Assembly (NCBI RefSeq): GCF_963666525.1
Contig: NZ_OY762905.1
Coordinates: forward strand, 3,761,501 to 3,825,500
Reading direction: 5' to 3'
From: an uncultured Cohaesibacter sp.
Lineage (GTDB): Bacteria > Pseudomonadota > Alphaproteobacteria > Rhizobiales > Cohaesibacteraceae
Length of the DNA: 64,000 nt
Positions 43,986 to 53,221 of the stretch are shown in pieces (positions within the stretch are counted from its first letter, which is position 1; the number at the start of each line of letters is the position of its first letter). The notes under the pieces were generated by a model. The model saw nothing but the letters and a program-made list of their open reading frames with translations. It did not search any database and was not told where the DNA came from. The position numbers were made by a program, and so were the translations under genes.

Positions 43986-44807
43986 ATGGAAGAAATCACT
44001 GCCCAGGTCGGGGCTTACACGCCAATCATCATAAATGTCGTCAAGGCGATCGTATTCCTCGTGCTTGGCTTCTTTGTCTCCGGTCTGGTGGCCAATTTCA
44101 TTCGCAGCCGTATTGTCAATCACCCCAGGATCGATGACACGCTTGGCAATTTTGCAGCCTCTGTCGTCAAATGGCTCATTCTGGCCTTCGTCGGCATCGC
44201 GGTGCTGCAGCTGTTCGGCTTTCAGGTTACCAGTCTTGTCGCTGTTCTGGGTGCTGCCTCTCTGGCCATTGGCCTTGCGTTGCAAGGAACCCTCAGTGAT
44301 CTTGCCTCCGGGGTCATGTTGATCATCTTCCGTCCCTACAAGCTTGGCGATTTCGTTGATATCGCCGGAACCACGGGCACGGTGAAGTCCATCGACCTGT
44401 TCGTCACCGAGCTGTCCACCCCGGATAACATCAAGATCGTCATGCCAAACTCCAAGGCCTGGGGTTCGATCATCATCAACTATACCAACACCACCACCCG
44501 CAGGGCGGAACTGGTGTTCGGCATCGACTACGCAAATGATCCGGACAAGGCCATGGGCGTCATTCTGGATGTGGTCAACGCCGACGAGCGCAGCCTCGGC
44601 GATCCGGCTCCGTGGGTTGGGGTGACCAATCTCGGGGATTCCTCGGTGGACATCACCCTGCGCGTCTGGTGCAAGCCGTCCGACTGGTGGCAGTTCAAGT
44701 GCGATCTGCTGAAGAATGTAAAATATGCTTTCGATGCCAATGGCATCGATATTCCCTATCCCCACACCCAGATCATTTCCGTCAGCAAAGAAGCAAGGGA
44801 AGGCTGA
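43986..44807 (+). CDS. mscS: Small-conductance mechanosensitive channel
   Basis: A 273-residue inner-membrane channel that opens under hypo-osmotic stress. It has three N-terminal helices, the pore-lining helix SLVAVLGAASLAIGLALQGTLSDLASGVML with its glycine/alanine pattern, followed by FRPYKLGDFVDIAGTTGTVKSIDLF and the beta domain VMPNSKAWGSIIINYT. Size and topology match E. coli MscS (286 residues). A terminator follows. Confidence 0.95.
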   Translation: MEEITAQVGAYTPIIINVVKAIVFLVLGFFVSGLVANFIRSRIVNHPRIDDTLGNFAASVVKWLILAFVGIAVLQLFGFQVTSLVAVLGAASLAIGLALQGTLSDLASGVMLIIFRPYKLGDFVDIAGTTGTVKSIDLFVTELSTPDNIKIVMPNSKAWGSIIINYTNTTTRRAELVFGIDYANDPDKAMGVILDVVNADERSLGDPAPWVGVTNLGDSSVDITLRVWCKPSDWWQFKCDLLKNVKYAFDANGIDIPYPHTQIISVSKEAREG

Positions 44808-44854
44808 TCGTCTCCTCGCGTACCTGCTGACGAACCTTGTGACAATTCTCAGAA

Positions 44855-44890
44855 GGGCGGCCCGCTCACCTTTTTGCTGGTCGCCCTTTT
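44855..44890 (+). terminator. Terminator after mscS
   Basis: GGGCGGCC and GGTCGCCC pair with one weak position around a 16-base loop and are followed by TTTT, about 47 nt after the stop codon. Confidence 0.6.
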
Positions 44891-45170
44891 ACTGGCGCCA
44901 CCTTCGAGAGGAGGTGGTGTTGCAAGGGTATTAACGCTGCCTTATCGGTGTTATGTCCGGGGTTAATGCGGATTCTCGCCGCGATTGGCAGGAGCCGCGC
45001 AGACGCGCGCCGATTTTGATGTCATTTACGTGAAGTTTCGCACCCAACTTCCCCCGATTGTGCGCTCTTCTCTTGCCGCATTCGACTGGATGGGCTAGGA
45101 AAAGCGCGCAAGGCGTGCATGAAAGCCGCGCCCGTTCCAACATCCATTCTAATCAAAGTGACGTCCAATC
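44891..45170. other. Upstream region of the hisS-hisZ-hisG operon
   Basis: About 280 nt that should contain the operon promoter. No histidine-rich leader peptide or T-box was recognised. Confidence 0.4.
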
Positions 45171-46652
45171 ATGGCAAAAGATAAAAAGCCCAACAAGCTC
45201 AAGGCCCGCCTGCCGCGCGGATTTGTGGACCGGACTGCGGATGACATCCGTAGCACCGATGACATGATCGCTAAAATCAAGGCAGTCTATGAGCATCATG
45301 GCTTTGATCCGATTGAGACGCCGACCTTTGAATATACCGATTGTCTGGGCAAGTTCCTGCCCGATACCGATCGCCCCAATGCCGGTGTCTTCTCCGTTCA
45401 GGATGATGACGAGCAGTGGATGAGCCTGCGCTATGACCTGACGGCGCCGATGGCCCGCCACGTCGCGGAGAATATCAATGAGATCCAGCTGCCTTACCGC
45501 ACCTATCGCGTTGGCTATGTCTACCGCAACGAAAAGCCGGGGCCGGGCCGTTTCCGCCAGTTCATGCAGTTCGATGCCGACACCGTCGGCGCTCCGGGCG
45601 TCCAGACCGACGCCGAAGCATGCATGATGATGGCCGACACCATGGAAGCCCTCGGCATCGAACGCGGCAACTATGTCATCCGCGTCAACAACCGCAAGGT
45701 TCTCGATGGCGTGATGGCAGAGATCGGCTTTGGTGGTGACGAGCATGCCGAGTCCCGCCTCACGGTTCTGCGCGCGGTCGACAAGCTGGACAAATTCGGA
45801 GCTGACGGGGTGCGGCTGCTGCTCGGCGAAGGCCGCAAGGACGAGAGCGGCGACTTCACCAAGGGCGCCGGTCTCAGCCCCGAGAATGTCGAGAAGGTGA
45901 TTGCCTTCACCGACGGTACGCTCGAAATGGACAATGATGGCACACGCGAGCTCGCCACAATGCAGGCCATTTTCGACGCCTGTGGCTATGGCGAAGATCG
46001 CATCAAGATCGACCCGTCCGTCGTTCGCGGCCTCGAGTATTACACCGGGCCTGTCTATGAGGCCGAGCTGCTGTTTGATGTCACCAACGAGAAGGGCGAA
46101 GTCGTCCAGTTCGGCTCAGTTGGTGGCGGTGGCCGTTATGACGGTCTGGTCAAGCGCTTTGTCGGTCGTGATGTTCCGGCAACCGGCTTCTCCATCGGTG
46201 TTTCCCGCCTGATGACGGCTTTGAAGAACCTCGGCAAGCTGGGCAATGAAAGCATGGTCGCACCGGTTCTGGTCACCGTCATGGATGGCGACGTCGATAG
46301 CCTCGGCCATTACATGAAGATGGTGCAGGATCTGCGCTCTGCCGGTGTCCGTGCCGAGCTTTATCAGGGCAACTGGAAGAAGTTTGGCAACCAGCTCAAA
46401 TATGCCGACAAGCGCGGCTGCCCGCTGGCCATCATCCAGGGCTCGGACGAAAAGGAAAGAGGCATCGTTCAGATCAAGGATCTGGAAGAGGGCAAGCGCC
46501 TGTCCGCCGAGATAGAGGACAACGCCACCTGGCGTGAAAGCCGTCCGGCTCAGGTCGAGGTGCCGTTGGCCGAGATGGTCGATACCGTCAAGAAGATGCT
46601 CGCCGATCAGGCTGCGGACCGGGAAACGGTGCGCGCTGCCGCGACGAAATAA
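45171..46652 (+). CDS. hisS: Histidyl-tRNA synthetase
   Basis: Charges tRNA-His. The 493 residues include class II motif 2 ([24 protein letters not shown]), the histidine-specific motif [14 protein letters not shown], motif 3 [13 protein letters not shown]...GFSIGVSRL and a C-terminal anticodon domain ([25 protein letters not shown]). The sequence resembles the alphaproteobacterial, eukaryote-like HisRS group. It heads an operon with hisZ and hisG. Confidence 0.97.
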   Translation: MAKDKKPNKLKARLPRGFVDRTADDIRSTDDMIAKIKAVYEHHGFDPIETPTFEYTDCLGKFLPDTDRPNAGVFSVQDDDEQWMSLRYDLTAPMARHVAENINEIQLPYRTYRVGYVYRNEKPGPGRFRQFMQFDADTVGAPGVQTDAEACMMMADTMEALGIERGNYVIRVNNRKVLDGVMAEIGFGGDEHAESRLTVLRAVDKLDKFGADGVRLLLGEGRKDESGDFTKGAGLSPENVEKVIAFTDGTLEMDNDGTRELATMQAIFDACGYGEDRIKIDPSVVRGLEYYTGPVYEAELLFDVTNEKGEVVQFGSVGGGGRYDGLVKRFVGRDVPATGFSIGVSRLMTALKNLGKLGNESMVAPVLVTVMDGDVDSLGHYMKMVQDLRSAGVRAELYQGNWKKFGNQLKYADKRGCPLAIIQGSDEKERGIVQIKDLEEGKRLSAEIEDNATWRESRPAQVEVPLAEMVDTVKKMLADQAADRETVRAAATK

Positions 46653-46684
46653 CCGCTCAGCCGGGAAGGCGAGAGGAGATAGCC

Positions 46685-47833
46685 ATGACTCATCTGACCG
46701 AAACCATGCGGGACGCGCTTTCCCGCCAGTTCGATGCGGCAGGTGCCAGAGTGATCGATCTGCCGATCCTCTATTCTGCGGATCTGTTTGTCGATCTCAT
46801 CGGCGAGGATATCCGTCGTCGTCTCTATGTTGCACCCGGTGCCAACGGCGAGGCGATGGCCCTCCGGCCCGAGTTCACCATCCCGGTATGTCTTCACCAT
46901 CTGCGCCACGGCGAAGCAACGCGCAAGGCAACCTATGCCTGCCTTGGCCCGGTCTTCCGGCAGCGGGCAGATGATGAACCCGGCGAGTTCCATCAGGCTG
47001 GCATCGAGCAGATCGATCCGCTCGGCGGCTTCGAGTTTGATGCCGCCAGTGTCGCCAGTGCCGTTGCCATGGTGGAAAGCCTCTCGGACAAGCGCCCGAT
47101 CGTGACCATTGGCGATCTTGGCCTGTTCTCCGCCCTGCTCAACGGGCTGGGCACGCCTGCCGTCTGGCAGCGTCGCCTTGAAGGGGCCTTCGGCGATCGC
47201 CGTGTACTCGACCGCATGTTGCGCCGCCTGAAGCAGGGCGGCTCCGAGACCCACGGTGCTTCCGCCGGTCTCGCCCGTATCCTCGAAGGCAAGGCCCCTG
47301 AAGATGTCCGCGAGGCGGTCGAGGAAATGCTCGATATCGCAGGACTTTCAGCCGTCGGTGGGCGCTCTGTTGGCGACATTGCCGAACGCTACATGGAAAA
47401 GGCCGAGCTGGCCGCCATGGCGGGATGGGACGCCGACAAGATTGCGATCATCGCCCGCTACCTGTCCATTTCGGGTTCGCTTGATGATAGTCTGATGCAT
47501 CTGGCCGCCTTCGATGATGAGGTCGGCGCCATTCTGGGCGATGCCCTTGTTGGCTTTGCCGAGCGCATCAAGGCGATCAAGGCTGCTGTGCCTGAAGGCA
47601 CCGAATTGCAGTTCAAGGCCGATTTTGGCCGTCGCCTCGATTATTACTCGGGCTTCAATTACGAGCTGCATTTTGCTGGAGAAGACAAGCCGGTTGCCGG
47701 TGGTGGTCGCTATGATCGCCTGCTGGGTATTCTGGCTTCCCGCGCCAGACGTGGCAATGCGGTCGAAGCTGTTCCGGCGATCGGTTTTGTCATCTGGCTC
47801 GATCGTCTCACGCAAACAGAAGCCCGGGCCTAA
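46685..47833 (+). CDS. hisZ: ATP phosphoribosyltransferase regulatory subunit
   Basis: A 382-residue HisRS-like protein without the anticodon domain that activates and regulates HisG at the first step of histidine synthesis. It has class II-like segments LRPEFTIPVCLHH, GPVFRQRADDEPGEFHQAGIEQ, and FGRRLDYYSGFNYELHF with GGGRYDRLLG. It starts 32 nt after hisS and is followed 11 nt later by hisG, so the three are surely one transcript. Confidence 0.95.
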   Translation: MTHLTETMRDALSRQFDAAGARVIDLPILYSADLFVDLIGEDIRRRLYVAPGANGEAMALRPEFTIPVCLHHLRHGEATRKATYACLGPVFRQRADDEPGEFHQAGIEQIDPLGGFEFDAASVASAVAMVESLSDKRPIVTIGDLGLFSALLNGLGTPAVWQRRLEGAFGDRRVLDRMLRRLKQGGSETHGASAGLARILEGKAPEDVREAVEEMLDIAGLSAVGGRSVGDIAERYMEKAELAAMAGWDADKIAIIARYLSISGSLDDSLMHLAAFDDEVGAILGDALVGFAERIKAIKAAVPEGTELQFKADFGRRLDYYSGFNYELHFAGEDKPVAGGGRYDRLLGILASRARRGNAVEAVPAIGFVIWLDRLTQTEARA

Positions 47834-47844
47834 GGAGTGAGCCA

Positions 47845-48831
47845 ATGAGCAAGACCCCTCTGATCATCGCCATTCCCTCCAAGGGCCGCCTGCAGGAAAA
47901 CACCAACGCCTTCTTCGCCCGCGCCGGTCTTGACGTGGCCCGCCCCGGCGGATTGCGCAACTATCGCGGCCACCTCAAGGGCATAGACAATGTCGAGATC
48001 GCCTTCCTGTCCGCTTCCGAGATCGCCAAGGAGCTGAAAGCCGGCTCTGTGCATCTGGGTGTCACAGGCGAGGATCTGATCCGCGAACATCTGGCCCAAC
48101 CGGAGAGTTACATCGATCTGCTGATCAAACTCGGCTTTGGCCATGCCAATGTCGTCATCGCGGTGCCCAAGGCCTGGATCGACGTGCGCAACATGGAAGA
48201 CCTCGGCGACGTGGCCATGGACATGCCGGCCCGTTATGGCCATCGCCTGCGCGTAGCCACCAAATACATCAACCTGACCCGCGCCTTCTTTGCCAGCCAC
48301 GGCATCATTGACTACAAGATCGTTGAGAGCCTTGGTGCAACCGAAGGAGCGCCCGCTGCAGGCTCCGCCGACATCATCGTGGACATCACCTCGACCGGCT
48401 CGACCCTTGAGGCCAACAACCTCAAGATCCTCGATGACGGCGTCATGCTGCGCTCGGAGGCCAACCTCGTCGCCTCGCTGACGGCGGACTGGTCGGACGA
48501 GGCCAAGTCGGCTCTGGCGGAAATTCTCGATCGCATTCAGGCAGAGGAAGTTGCCCGCACCGTCCGTGAGATCACCGCGGCCCACTATGATGCGGCGACC
48601 ATCAGCCAGCAGATCTGTGACGAGTTCGAAGCATCCGGGATTGCTGCACCCTATGGCCACAACGAGCATATCGTTCGCCTGCACGCGCCGGAAGCCTCGG
48701 TCTATGCCATCGCCAGCCGCTTGAGGGCGTTGGGGTCGGTGTCGGTGTCGGTCGGCCGCCTTGACTATGTCTTCGAGGCATCCAATCCCCTCTATGATCA
48801 CATGCTGGCGCGCCTCGGGCAACAAGCCTGA
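47845..48831 (+). CDS. hisG: ATP phosphoribosyltransferase, catalytic subunit
   Basis: Catalyses condensation of ATP and PRPP, the first and rate-setting step of histidine synthesis. The 328 residues show IAIPSKGRLQENTNAFF, the VGVTGEDLI-like HLGVTGEDLIREH, RVATKYINLTRAFF, and the PRPP loop ADIIVDITSTGSTLEANNLKI. It is longer than the short HisG of Lactococcus type but is the rhizobial form that works with HisZ, encoded just upstream. AAGGAG stands before the ATG. Confidence 0.95.
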   Translation: MSKTPLIIAIPSKGRLQENTNAFFARAGLDVARPGGLRNYRGHLKGIDNVEIAFLSASEIAKELKAGSVHLGVTGEDLIREHLAQPESYIDLLIKLGFGHANVVIAVPKAWIDVRNMEDLGDVAMDMPARYGHRLRVATKYINLTRAFFASHGIIDYKIVESLGATEGAPAAGSADIIVDITSTGSTLEANNLKILDDGVMLRSEANLVASLTADWSDEAKSALAEILDRIQAEEVARTVREITAAHYDAATISQQICDEFEASGIAAPYGHNEHIVRLHAPEASVYAIASRLRALGSVSVSVGRLDYVFEASNPLYDHMLARLGQQA

Positions 48832-49001
48832 GGAGCCCGCGCCCGGTATGCGGGTTGGCCTTGATTTGGACTCATTGCTAAGGGCACTCTTTCGGGGTGA
48901 AGACAGCGGGATTCGAGACAGGTTCGGGGCAAAATGCCAGTCTTTGACCAGACGAACGTCCGACGAATGCTGTCGCCCTTTCAGCAGCAGATGAGCATCC
49001 T

Positions 49002-50102
49002 ATGACCATGACAAGAGAATTCTCCCGCCGCGCCACTCTCAAGCTGGTCGCCGCCGGTCTGGCTGCTCCGGCACTCATCCGTGCCAGCGTGGTCAACGCC
49101 GCCGAGCTCGACCGCGCCATCGGCAGTCTCGTCATGGTGGGCTTCTCCGGCAAGAGTGCGGGCGGTTCCTTTGCTCGCACCATCGCCGGACATATCGCCA
49201 AAGGCAGAGCAGCGTCGGTTGTTTATCTCTCCACCAACATCGGCAGCCGCAAGGACGTTCTGGGGCTCAACAAGCTGTTTCATGATGCGGGCGTGACGCA
49301 TATCGCCATTGATCATGAAGGGGGCACCGTCCAGCGTCTAAAGGAGCAGCACGGCTTTACCCGCATCGCACCCGCGCTGACCATCGCCCAGAAGACCAGC
49401 CCCAGCGGCGCCGAAAAGATCTATACCACAGCAGCAAGAGAGCTGGCCGAGGCGGGTTTCACCTTCAATTTGGGGCCTGTGGCCGACCTGCACCGGGCCT
49501 ATAATCCGGTCATCGGCAAGAACAAGCGCGCCTATGGCAAGGATGCGGATACGGTCATCAGCTACGCAGGCGCCTTCGTCAGGGCACATCGTCGCCATGG
49601 CATCACCACCGCGCTCAAGCATTTCCCCGGCCATGGCCTTTCCAAGGCCGACAGCCACAATGGCTTTGTCGACATTCGCGAAACCTGGCAGCCGGAAGAA
49701 CTGAAACCGTTTGCAGAACTGGTCCGCCTCGGGCTGGCCGACGTGATCATGTCCGGCCATCTTTATGTGCGGGTGGGCAAGGGTAATGACGGGGAACTGG
49801 CGACCTTCTCAAGCACTCTGGTTCAGGAGGTCATGCGCCGCCGCATGCACTTTGGCGGGCTGATCATGACGGATGATCTGGATATGGGGGCGGTTCGCAA
49901 GATTGCCCAACCAAGGGAAGCTGCCATCAGGGCCGCTCAGGCCGGCTATGACATTCTCTTGTTGTCGAACACCCTGAAGCCGAATGCCGACCTGCCTGCT
50001 GAGGCTATCGGCTGGATCCGGGAAGCGGTTCGGCAGGGGCAGATTCAGGAGAGTCAGATTCTCGCAACGGCAGCCCGTCTGAAAAAATCCCGCTCGGCCT
50101 GA
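49002..50102 (+). CDS. Exported GH3 beta-N-acetylhexosaminidase (NagZ-like)
   Basis: A 366-residue glycoside hydrolase family 3 protein. The N terminus SRRATLKLVAAGLAAPALI looks like a twin-arginine signal, which sets it apart from cytoplasmic NagZ. Active-site landmarks are DHEGG (104-108), KHFPGHG (206-212) and MTDDLDMGA with the nucleophile aspartate near 291. It probably removes N-acetylglucosamine from muropeptides or chitin fragments in the periplasm. ATG at 49002; an ATG two codons later is possible. Confidence 0.88.
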   Translation: MTMTREFSRRATLKLVAAGLAAPALIRASVVNAAELDRAIGSLVMVGFSGKSAGGSFARTIAGHIAKGRAASVVYLSTNIGSRKDVLGLNKLFHDAGVTHIAIDHEGGTVQRLKEQHGFTRIAPALTIAQKTSPSGAEKIYTTAARELAEAGFTFNLGPVADLHRAYNPVIGKNKRAYGKDADTVISYAGAFVRAHRRHGITTALKHFPGHGLSKADSHNGFVDIRETWQPEELKPFAELVRLGLADVIMSGHLYVRVGKGNDGELATFSSTLVQEVMRRRMHFGGLIMTDDLDMGAVRKIAQPREAAIRAAQAGYDILLLSNTLKPNADLPAEAIGWIREAVRQGQIQESQILATAARLKKSRSA

Positions 50103-50143
50103 AATCCTCACAGACCCTGCCTTCCCGTGGCGGCAGCAGAGCC

Positions 50144-50485
50144 CTAGCGCTGATGCGAAAGGGCTTTTGCCAGTTCCGGATAATGGAAGACCAGTGTTGC
50201 GAACACGGTTTCATCGACGGCATAACCAAGGCCGGCCTGAATGAGGCGTGCGCTCTGCTCGGTGCGGCTCTTGAGGCTGGAAAGGGAAAGTCCGCTGCGT
50301 GCGCCCAGATCATAGGCAGAGCGGTAGGACATCACGCGTGTACGGAAGCCCGCTTTCAAAACCTCAAGCGTCGCCTCGCTTGGCGCCTTGGCTGGTTTGA
50401 TCTCGCTCCTGCTTTCCGTTTCCTTTGCAAGGCTGGAGGCGTGATTGACAGGAAAATCGAAACTCTGATCGACTGCTTCAAACAT
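50144..50485 (-). CDS. Small protein of unknown function
   Basis: A 113-residue protein with no signal peptide or membrane segment. The N-terminal third is polar (SSLAKETESRSEIKPAKAPSE) and the rest is probably helical (LEVLKAGFRTRVMSYRSAYDLGARSGLSL, then ETVFATLVFHYPELAKAL). AGGAAGGA lies just before the ATG at 50485, supporting it as a real gene. No family recognised. It is convergent with the GH3 gene. Confidence 0.6.
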   Translation of the reverse strand: MFEAVDQSFDFPVNHASSLAKETESRSEIKPAKAPSEATLEVLKAGFRTRVMSYRSAYDLGARSGLSLSSLKSRTEQSARLIQAGLGYAVDETVFATLVFHYPELAKALSHQR

Positions 50486-51678
50486 TGTGTTTCCTTCCTA
50501 ACAGGCCCATGGGAAAACGCCCATGCACGGGTTTGGAAGACTGACGACAACAGGTATGGGAACTCCGCTGAGTTGCGTCCATCTTCGCGGTTTGCAAAGA
50601 TGCCGCCACATCCCCGTACAGGTGCCACCTTGCCGCGGTTGGCAGGTTGGCGAGGGCGTCAGCCCTTCTCATGATGATGGCGACACGAATAAAGCATCTT
50701 TGAGATATAATCAAGTATCTTGTGGAAAGTTCCTGCGAGGAGAGTATTTTTTTATCGGCCGCCCTCCTTGGACGCCTGTCCAGGTTGCTCGCATAAATTG
50801 AACTTACGACCAATTTGAGGTTGTTTTGCGAACGGCAGCACACCGCATCGCCTGGGGGCCTTGGTGGAAAGAATTGCGGGGAAGGCTGCCCAAAAAGAAG
50901 AAGAGGCCGTCAAGTGACGACCTCTAGTAACGGTATATGTGTGGGGACCGTTCTTCGGAAAGACCGCTTATTATGCTCTTTTGGTGCCTTGTTGGGGGAC
51001 CGACACCATCGGCATCTTTTGTTGTTGGCCTTTCTTGTCTTTTACTATATTCGTTCTTTATTTGAATTTCTATAGTCCTTCCAATTTTGTTGCTTAGTAG
51101 AACCCCAATCCGGGGCAGTTATAAAATGCAAATATTTATTTCCCTTATTGAGTTAGGCGGGTATTTGGGCGGAAAATTAAATATTACTTATCGGAATTTT
51201 TAAATATATTGTGGTTTTTAATGGTTTAAATGTCGTTTATACAAACAAAAATAGGTTGATAGCCAAGAATATTTAAATATTAAAATGGTAATTTTTGAAT
51301 TTTGATCGTGTATTATACGGAATAATGCTTTGTATGTTTCAATGCTATGGTTTGTTTTGAATTTGAATAGAAATCTAGACGAACTGACACGCAATAAATG
51401 CACCTCCCTTATAGGTGTAACACGTCTTTGAATGTTTCTCGGGGTTGTGTCTTGTCCAAGCTTTATGCATTTTTTAACCCACCGGGTCATTTTTGTTGAT
51501 TACCGATGGTTGTGGGGAGAAAAGGCCCCAACATGGGCGCGGTCTTGATTTTCATCGAGCATCAGCGCATGCATCGCTGAGAGATGCCTTGGGCATTCAT
51601 GCGAGCCACCCAATCACTGACGGTGCTCGACTTGGATGAAATCCCCTGGGATTGTCCTGTGGCTTTTGGAGTTGGGTG
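50486..51678. other. Gene-poor, AT-rich region
   Basis: Almost 1.2 kb with no convincing gene. From about 50940 to 51520 it becomes clearly AT-rich compared with its neighbours. A minus-oriented terminator-like hairpin lies at 50890-50924. A 90-codon minus-strand frame at 51218-51490 lacks a ribosome binding site and any similarity. The segment may be a remnant of transferred DNA. Confidence 0.5.
50890..50924 (-). terminator. Terminator-like hairpin without an obvious gene
   Basis: On the minus strand GAGGTCGTC-ACTT-GACGGCCTC is followed by TTCTTCTTTTTGG. It would end a transcript entering from the AT-rich region to its right. Confidence 0.6.
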
Positions 51679-52416
51679 ATGTTGTGCGCTCTGGATTATG
51701 GATTGGCGCAAGGGGTTGATGACGCAATCATCCAACTCGTGAGAGCGGGGACGATCGGAGCGATCGCCTGTCTACCGGTTTCCGATCTATGGCCAAAGAG
51801 TGCGCTGGGACTGCAGGCCTTTCTGAAACAGGCCCACAAGCGGCCCATCGTCGGTCTGAGCCTGACCCTGTCGGGTGAATTTTCTCCTCTCTCGACCGGT
51901 TTTACTCCCGACAATCGAGACCATCAGGGATACTTGCCACGGCTTGAAGACCTGGCCCGGGCGGCTCGTCGTTTCGAGCTGGACGAGGCGCCACTCGAGG
52001 CCGAGTTTCGCGCCCAGTTCAGACGCTTCACCGCACATCTGGGTCGAAAACCCGACTTTCTGGTCCTTCAGACTGAAATCCTGTTCTTCGGATCGGCCTC
52101 GCACGCGGTAACGGCAACACTTGGCAAGTTCGAAGCCAAGGGTCTGCCAGTCATCTGCCCCTTCCTGCCGCTACCGACCAGCTTCAAGGATCGCTTGATC
52201 AAACGCTATGCCTGGAAAACAAACGATCAATTGCGCGAGCCGTGGATCCGACGGGCGATGATGGAGGTCCTGGACCCCGGACGGTTGCCGCCAAGAAGCA
52301 GTTGGCTACAGGACGGTAAGGTCTGGTCAGCCATTCGTCCGGCTTTCGAGGACGATCGCCTCAAGCGATTCGACAAGGATCCAATGATGCGGGTGCACCA
52401 ACTCAGCTGGCTCTGA
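51679..52416 (+). CDS. YdjC/ChbG (HpnK)-family protein with lost metal ligands
   Basis: A 245-residue homologue of carbohydrate deacetylases of the ChbG/HpnK family. Alignable family parts are the opening LCALDYGLAQGVDDAIIQLVRAG, VGLSLTLSGEFSPLS, LPRLEDLARAARRF and EFRAQFRRFTAHLGRKPDFLV. The usual motif ADDYG reads ALDYG, GLHLTL reads GLSLTL, and the D-x-HxHxH metal segment reads VLQTEILFF. The metal site is thus destroyed and deacetylase activity is not expected. The ATG at 51679 with GGAG upstream is preferred to a TTG at 51652. It stands alone between two gene-poor stretches. Confidence 0.7.
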   Translation: MLCALDYGLAQGVDDAIIQLVRAGTIGAIACLPVSDLWPKSALGLQAFLKQAHKRPIVGLSLTLSGEFSPLSTGFTPDNRDHQGYLPRLEDLARAARRFELDEAPLEAEFRAQFRRFTAHLGRKPDFLVLQTEILFFGSASHAVTATLGKFEAKGLPVICPFLPLPTSFKDRLIKRYAWKTNDQLREPWIRRAMMEVLDPGRLPPRSSWLQDGKVWSAIRPAFEDDRLKRFDKDPMMRVHQLSWL

Positions 52417-53221
52417 TCGTCTGATCGGATTGCATTGTGTTTATGGATGATCCGACTTCTTGCGGGAAGATCGAGCTGGGCCACTTTGGCTTATGCAACA
52501 ATTCCGTGCAAAATTTTCAGGTCTCCACTTGAGTTCCTGAGGGGTAGAGGTATGCTAATAGCACATCACTGATGAATATTTGGGCGATTTCATTGTCGGG
52601 TCGTCTCAATTGGTGTCGTGCTGGATGTCGCGAAGCAAGCAGGAAGACCAGGCCATACGGGTCTGTTTCCGTTCGTCATATCGGTATTCTTCTCAAGAAC
52701 AGGCCCGCGTCAGGCGCGTTGCCTAGAGGTGACGATACGGTTGGAACAGCGGAATGGCTTTTGACATATGTCACTGAAATGGTTGATCTTACTTCTCGTG
52801 AAGTTAGCTATTCGTGAGGGCCTGTTCCGGTGCCGGGCTCTGACAGACTGAACAGATGCACGTGCCGGATTTGATTGGCTCAAACTGATCATATGTGAGA
52901 CACAGTCGCGGTCGGACATCATTCGATTCTGCGACAAGGCGGGCCGCTTTTCGGGGGACTGGTGGCCCGCCTCTTTCGCATCTTCCTGCAATTATCTTCA
53001 AAACCTGACTCGGAATTGTGCTGTTTTTTGCGTTCCTTGCGCCAACGGTCATCGTTTGTGTAACGACTGTATCGCTATGTGGGGCAATTTTTGCTTCTGT
53101 TTCACCGTCTCAGATTTTTTCAACATGGAGAAAATGCGCTCGGCCCGATGAGCCTCTGGAGCGCCGGAGGCCGACAGGGTTTCTCTGCCAGCCCATTGGC
53201 TCAATCGCTTCTTGCGCAGGT
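52417..53221. other. Gene-poor region between YdjC-like and Cas6-like genes
   Basis: About 800 nt with no credible coding frame on either strand, no direct repeats of CRISPR type and no tRNA. It holds one strong GC hairpin at 52938-52977. Confidence 0.5.
52938..52977 (+). terminator. GC-rich hairpin, possible terminator
   Basis: GGCGGGCC and GGCCCGCC are exact complements around an 18-base loop, followed by TCTTTC on the plus strand. It is 520 nt after the YdjC-like gene; on the minus strand it lies about 245 nt beyond the Cas6-like gene. Confidence 0.45.

Noticed and set aside
50815..51075. 86-codon plus-strand frame
   Set aside because: Overlaps the terminator-like hairpin, has no ribosome binding site and no recognisable domain.
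51218..51490. 90-codon minus-strand frame in AT-rich DNA
   Set aside because: No ribosome binding site, no recognisable domain and a composition expected from AT-rich non-coding DNA.
51530..51640. Possible transposase fragment upstream of the YdjC-like gene
   Set aside because: A short minus-strand stretch resembles DWVARMNAQG-like text but is interrupted by a stop and too short to assign to any insertion sequence family.
50486..53221. CRISPR array near the Cas6-like gene
   Set aside because: The flanks were read for regularly spaced direct repeats and none were found; the only repeats are inverted.
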